This document shows positions 23,365 to 25,507 of a stretch of 25,507 nt of DNA, in pieces. Position 1 is the stretch's first letter, and each line of letters opens with the position of its first letter. The stretch covers positions 175-25,681 of the forward strand of contig DDST01000116.1 of NCBI GenBank assembly GCA_002343485.1, in the 5' to 3' direction. The notes under the pieces were generated by a model, which was not told the DNA's origin, did no database searches, and worked only from the letters and a program-made list of their open reading frames with translations. This DNA is from Proteobacteria bacterium UBA2383. GTDB taxonomy: Bacteria > Pseudomonadota > Gammaproteobacteria > Competibacterales > Competibacteraceae. The translations under genes and the position numbers were made by a program.

Positions 23365-23394
23365 TTTCAATATTATTTTGACCCAATCCTCGCC

Positions 23395-24780
23395 ATGACC
23401 CGCAAACTGTATATTCAGACTCACGGTTGCCAGATGAACGAATACGATTCCGCCCGGATGGCGGACGTGTTACGCGCCGCCTTTAGTCTCGAACGCACTG
23501 ATCAGCCCGATCAAGCCGACGTGCTGCTGCTCAACACCTGCTCGATCCGCGAAAAGGCCCAGGAAAAAGTGTTTTCGCTGCTAGGAACCTGGAAGACGCT
23601 GAAAACCCAGCGGCCTGATGTGGTGATTGGCGTCGGTGGATGCGTGGCCAGCCAGGAAGGTGAAGCGCTGCGCGAACGCGCACCCCAGGTCGATATCGTG
23701 TTCGGCCCGCAAACCCTGCACCGGCTGCCGGAGATGCTGACCCGTGTCTGGGCCGACCGGCAACCTCGGATCGACGTGTCCTTCCCCGAAATTGAAAAGT
23801 TCGACTGTCTACCGGAACCGCGCGCCACAGGCCCGACTGCCTTCGTGTCAATCATGGAAGGGTGCAGTAAATATTGCACCTTCTGCGTGGTACCCTACAC
23901 CCGGGGCGAAGAAGTCAGCCGGCCCTTCGACGATGTGCTGACCGAGATTGCAGCGCTGGCTCATCAAGGCGTGCGCGAGGTCAACCTGCTTGGGCAAAAT
24001 GTCAATGCCTACCGGGGGTTCATGAGCGATGGCGACGTAGCCGACCTGGCCTTGCTGATTGAACACGTTGCTGCCATCCGCGGCATCGAGCGCATCCGCT
24101 ACACTACCTCGCATCCCGTCGAATTCTCCGACCGGCTGATCGATGCCTATGCCCGTGTTCCACAGCTGGTCAGTCACCTGCACCTGCCGGTGCAAAGCGG
24201 CTCTGATCGTATCCTGGCAATGATGAAGCGTGGCCATACCGCTCTGGAATACCAGGCTAAGGTTCGCAAGTTGCGCGCCGTGCGTCCCGATCTCAGCCTA
24301 TCCTCGGATTTTATCATCGGCTTTCCGGGTGAGACCGGCCAGGATTTTGCCGCAACCATGGCGTTGATTGAGGAACTGGCCTTTGACCATAGTTTCAGCT
24401 TTATCTACAGTCCACGGCCCGGTACACCGGCTGCCAACTTGCCTGATCCCACACCGATGACGGTCAAAAAGGAACGGTTAGCGCAACTCCAAGCCCGGCT
24501 GGAAGCGGGCGCTCACACCATCAGCCAGCGCATGGTCGGCACCGTGCAGCGTGTGCTAGTGGACCGGTTCTCGCGCAAGGACCGCCGGCAACTATCAGGT
24601 CGCACCGAGAATAACCGGGTGGTCAACTTCGATGGACCAGCCCATTTGATCGGCGGCTTTGCCGAGGTCGCTATCACTGAAGCATTGCCTAACTCATTGC
24701 GTGGCCGGCGGGTCACCTGCCCGGAGCAACCCGCGCTGAACACGCCTGCTGACCCGCTCTCGCGTTGCCCTGCCCATTGA
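23395..24780 (+). CDS. miaB: tRNA-2-methylthio-N6-dimethylallyladenosine synthase MiaB
   Basis: MiaB is a radical-SAM methylthiotransferase that converts i6A37 of tRNAs reading UNN codons to ms2i6A37. The 461-residue protein starts MTRKLYIQTHGCQMNEYDS. Auxiliary [4Fe-4S] ligands are C12, C49 (NTCSIREKA) and C83 (GVGGCVASQEG). The radical-SAM cluster ligands are C157, C161 and C164 (EGCSKYCTFCVVPYTRG). HLPVQSGSDRIL and DFIIGFPGET are conserved SAM-fold motifs, and a TRAM RNA-binding domain ends the protein (about 380-445). The frame is open further upstream to 23248, but homology and length fix the start at 23395. No strong ribosome-binding site is seen. Its stop overlaps the start of the phoH-like gene, the usual miaB-ybeZ order. 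Confidence 0.97.
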   Translation: MTRKLYIQTHGCQMNEYDSARMADVLRAAFSLERTDQPDQADVLLLNTCSIREKAQEKVFSLLGTWKTLKTQRPDVVIGVGGCVASQEGEALRERAPQVDIVFGPQTLHRLPEMLTRVWADRQPRIDVSFPEIEKFDCLPEPRATGPTAFVSIMEGCSKYCTFCVVPYTRGEEVSRPFDDVLTEIAALAHQGVREVNLLGQNVNAYRGFMSDGDVADLALLIEHVAAIRGIERIRYTTSHPVEFSDRLIDAYARVPQLVSHLHLPVQSGSDRILAMMKRGHTALEYQAKVRKLRAVRPDLSLSSDFIIGFPGETGQDFAATMALIEELAFDHSFSFIYSPRPGTPAANLPDPTPMTVKKERLAQLQARLEAGAHTISQRMVGTVQRVLVDRFSRKDRRQLSGRTENNRVVNFDGPAHLIGGFAEVAITEALPNSLRGRRVTCPEQPALNTPADPLSRCPAH

Positions 24781-25507
24781 ATACCCCAACCCATTTTCAG
24801 GACTTGGTGCTTGAACCGGCTGATAACACCCGTCTAGCTAATCTGTGCGGGCATCTGGACGAGCATCTACGCCAAATCGAACGCCGGCTCGGTGTGGAAA
24901 TCAACAATCGCGGCCATGAATTCCGGGTTATCGGCGACCCTGCTATCGTGGTTATCGCGGTGGCGGTGTTAGAAGCCCTGTATCGTAGCACGGGTGAGGA
25001 AACCCTGACTCCGGCCCAAGTTCACTTATTCCTGCAGGAAGCGGGTGCGGATGCGCTGGCTGAAGTTCAGGAACCAGACACCGATGAAGTAGTGATCCGC
25101 ACCCGGCGCGGCCTGATTCGCGGGCGAGGCCCCAACCAGCAGCGTTATTTGTGGAACATTCAACATAACGACCTAAATTTTGGCGTTGGCCCGGCAGGTA
25201 CTGGCAAGACTTACCTCGCCGTCGCCTGTGCTGTGGATGCGCTGGAAAGCAACGCCACGCGCCGGCTGGTATTGGTGCGTCCGGCGGTAGAAGCGGGTGA
25301 ACGGCTTGGGTTCCTGCCCGGCGATATGGTGCAGAAGATCGACCCCTACCTGCGTCCGCTCTACGACGCCTTATATGAAATGCTGGGTTTTGAGCGAGTC
25401 GCCAAGCTGATTGAACGCAATATTATCGAAGTCGCGCCGCTGGCATTTATGCGGGGACGTTCGTTGAACGATTCTTTCATCATCCTCGACGAAGCGCAGA
25501 ACACGAC
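24777..25507 (+). CDS. ybeZ: PhoH-family ATPase (YbeZ-type), partial at window end
   Basis: An open frame runs from TTG at 24777 (overlapping the miaB stop as TTGA) to the window edge, 243 codons. The N-terminal part (RLANLCGHLDEHLRQIERRL then GVEINNRG) matches PhoH-like proteins of the miaB-ybeZ-ybeY cluster. RRGLIRGRGPNQQRYLWNIQ precedes the ATPase core, with Walker A GPAGTGKT at 138-145 and Walker B FIILDEAQN close to the edge. YbeZ partners with the RNase YbeY, expected downstream outside the window. The start is not certain: no ATG or clear ribosome-binding site is nearby, so translational coupling to miaB is likely. The truncation is only the window end. Confidence 0.92.
   Translation, partial: MNTPTHFQDLVLEPADNTRLANLCGHLDEHLRQIERRLGVEINNRGHEFRVIGDPAIVVIAVAVLEALYRSTGEETLTPAQVHLFLQEAGADALAEVQEPDTDEVVIRTRRGLIRGRGPNQQRYLWNIQHNDLNFGVGPAGTGKTYLAVACAVDALESNATRRLVLVRPAVEAGERLGFLPGDMVQKIDPYLRPLYDALYEMLGFERVAKLIERNIIEVAPLAFMRGRSLNDSFIILDEAQNT

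Overview
The window carries a typical gammaproteobacterial gene set: an E. coli-type IlvD, adjacent alaC and hom, yajC-secD-secF, miaB followed by a phoH/ybeZ-type gene, and a FimX-like c-di-GMP protein. Moderately high GC, many multi-domain signalling proteins and a cytoplasmic-type uptake hydrogenase suggest an environmental member, possibly a Competibacter-like or purple-sulfur-related lineage. That placement is inference from protein resemblance, not a phylogeny. No rRNA, tRNA, CRISPR array or insertion sequence was seen.

Layout. 1-181 (+) holds the last 59 codons of an SDR/epimerase-like gene whose stop overlaps the stop of a convergent FimX-like protein (178-2592, -). ilvD (2690-4537, -) follows. 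A roughly 220-bp divergent spacer separates it from two alpha/beta-hydrolases (4759-5709 and 5823-6551, +). Next come alaC (about 6804-8027) and hom (8031-9353), which end in a strong terminator. A repeat-rich spacer (9354-9809) with an (AGAGGG)7 tract leads into a compact operon: hydrogenase small subunit, large subunit, maturation protease, and a very large PAS-GGDEF-EAL protein, with junctions of 0 bp, 5 bp and a 4-bp overlap. The operon runs convergently into ggt (16286-18043, -). Upstream of ggt, on the same strand, lie a membrane-tethered response regulator (18142-19347), secF, secD and yajC. Between yajC and miaB is a decayed remnant of two-component signalling genes (22818-23289, -). 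miaB (23395-24780, +) overlaps a phoH/ybeZ-type gene cut by the window end.

How the genes work together. alaC and hom feed amino-acid biosynthesis alongside ilvD. yajC-secDF is the accessory complex of the Sec translocon. The most distinctive unit is the hydrogenase operon. Its small subunit has Asp where the second Cys of the proximal-cluster motif normally sits. Its large subunit keeps a cleavable C-terminal tail, and the matching protease is the next gene. A protein with intact GGDEF and EAL domains, preceded by three tandem 141-residue sensor modules, is translationally coupled to the protease. This suggests a link between hydrogen or redox state and c-di-GMP. A second c-di-GMP protein in the window (FimX-like) looks catalytically dead and probably acts as a receptor.
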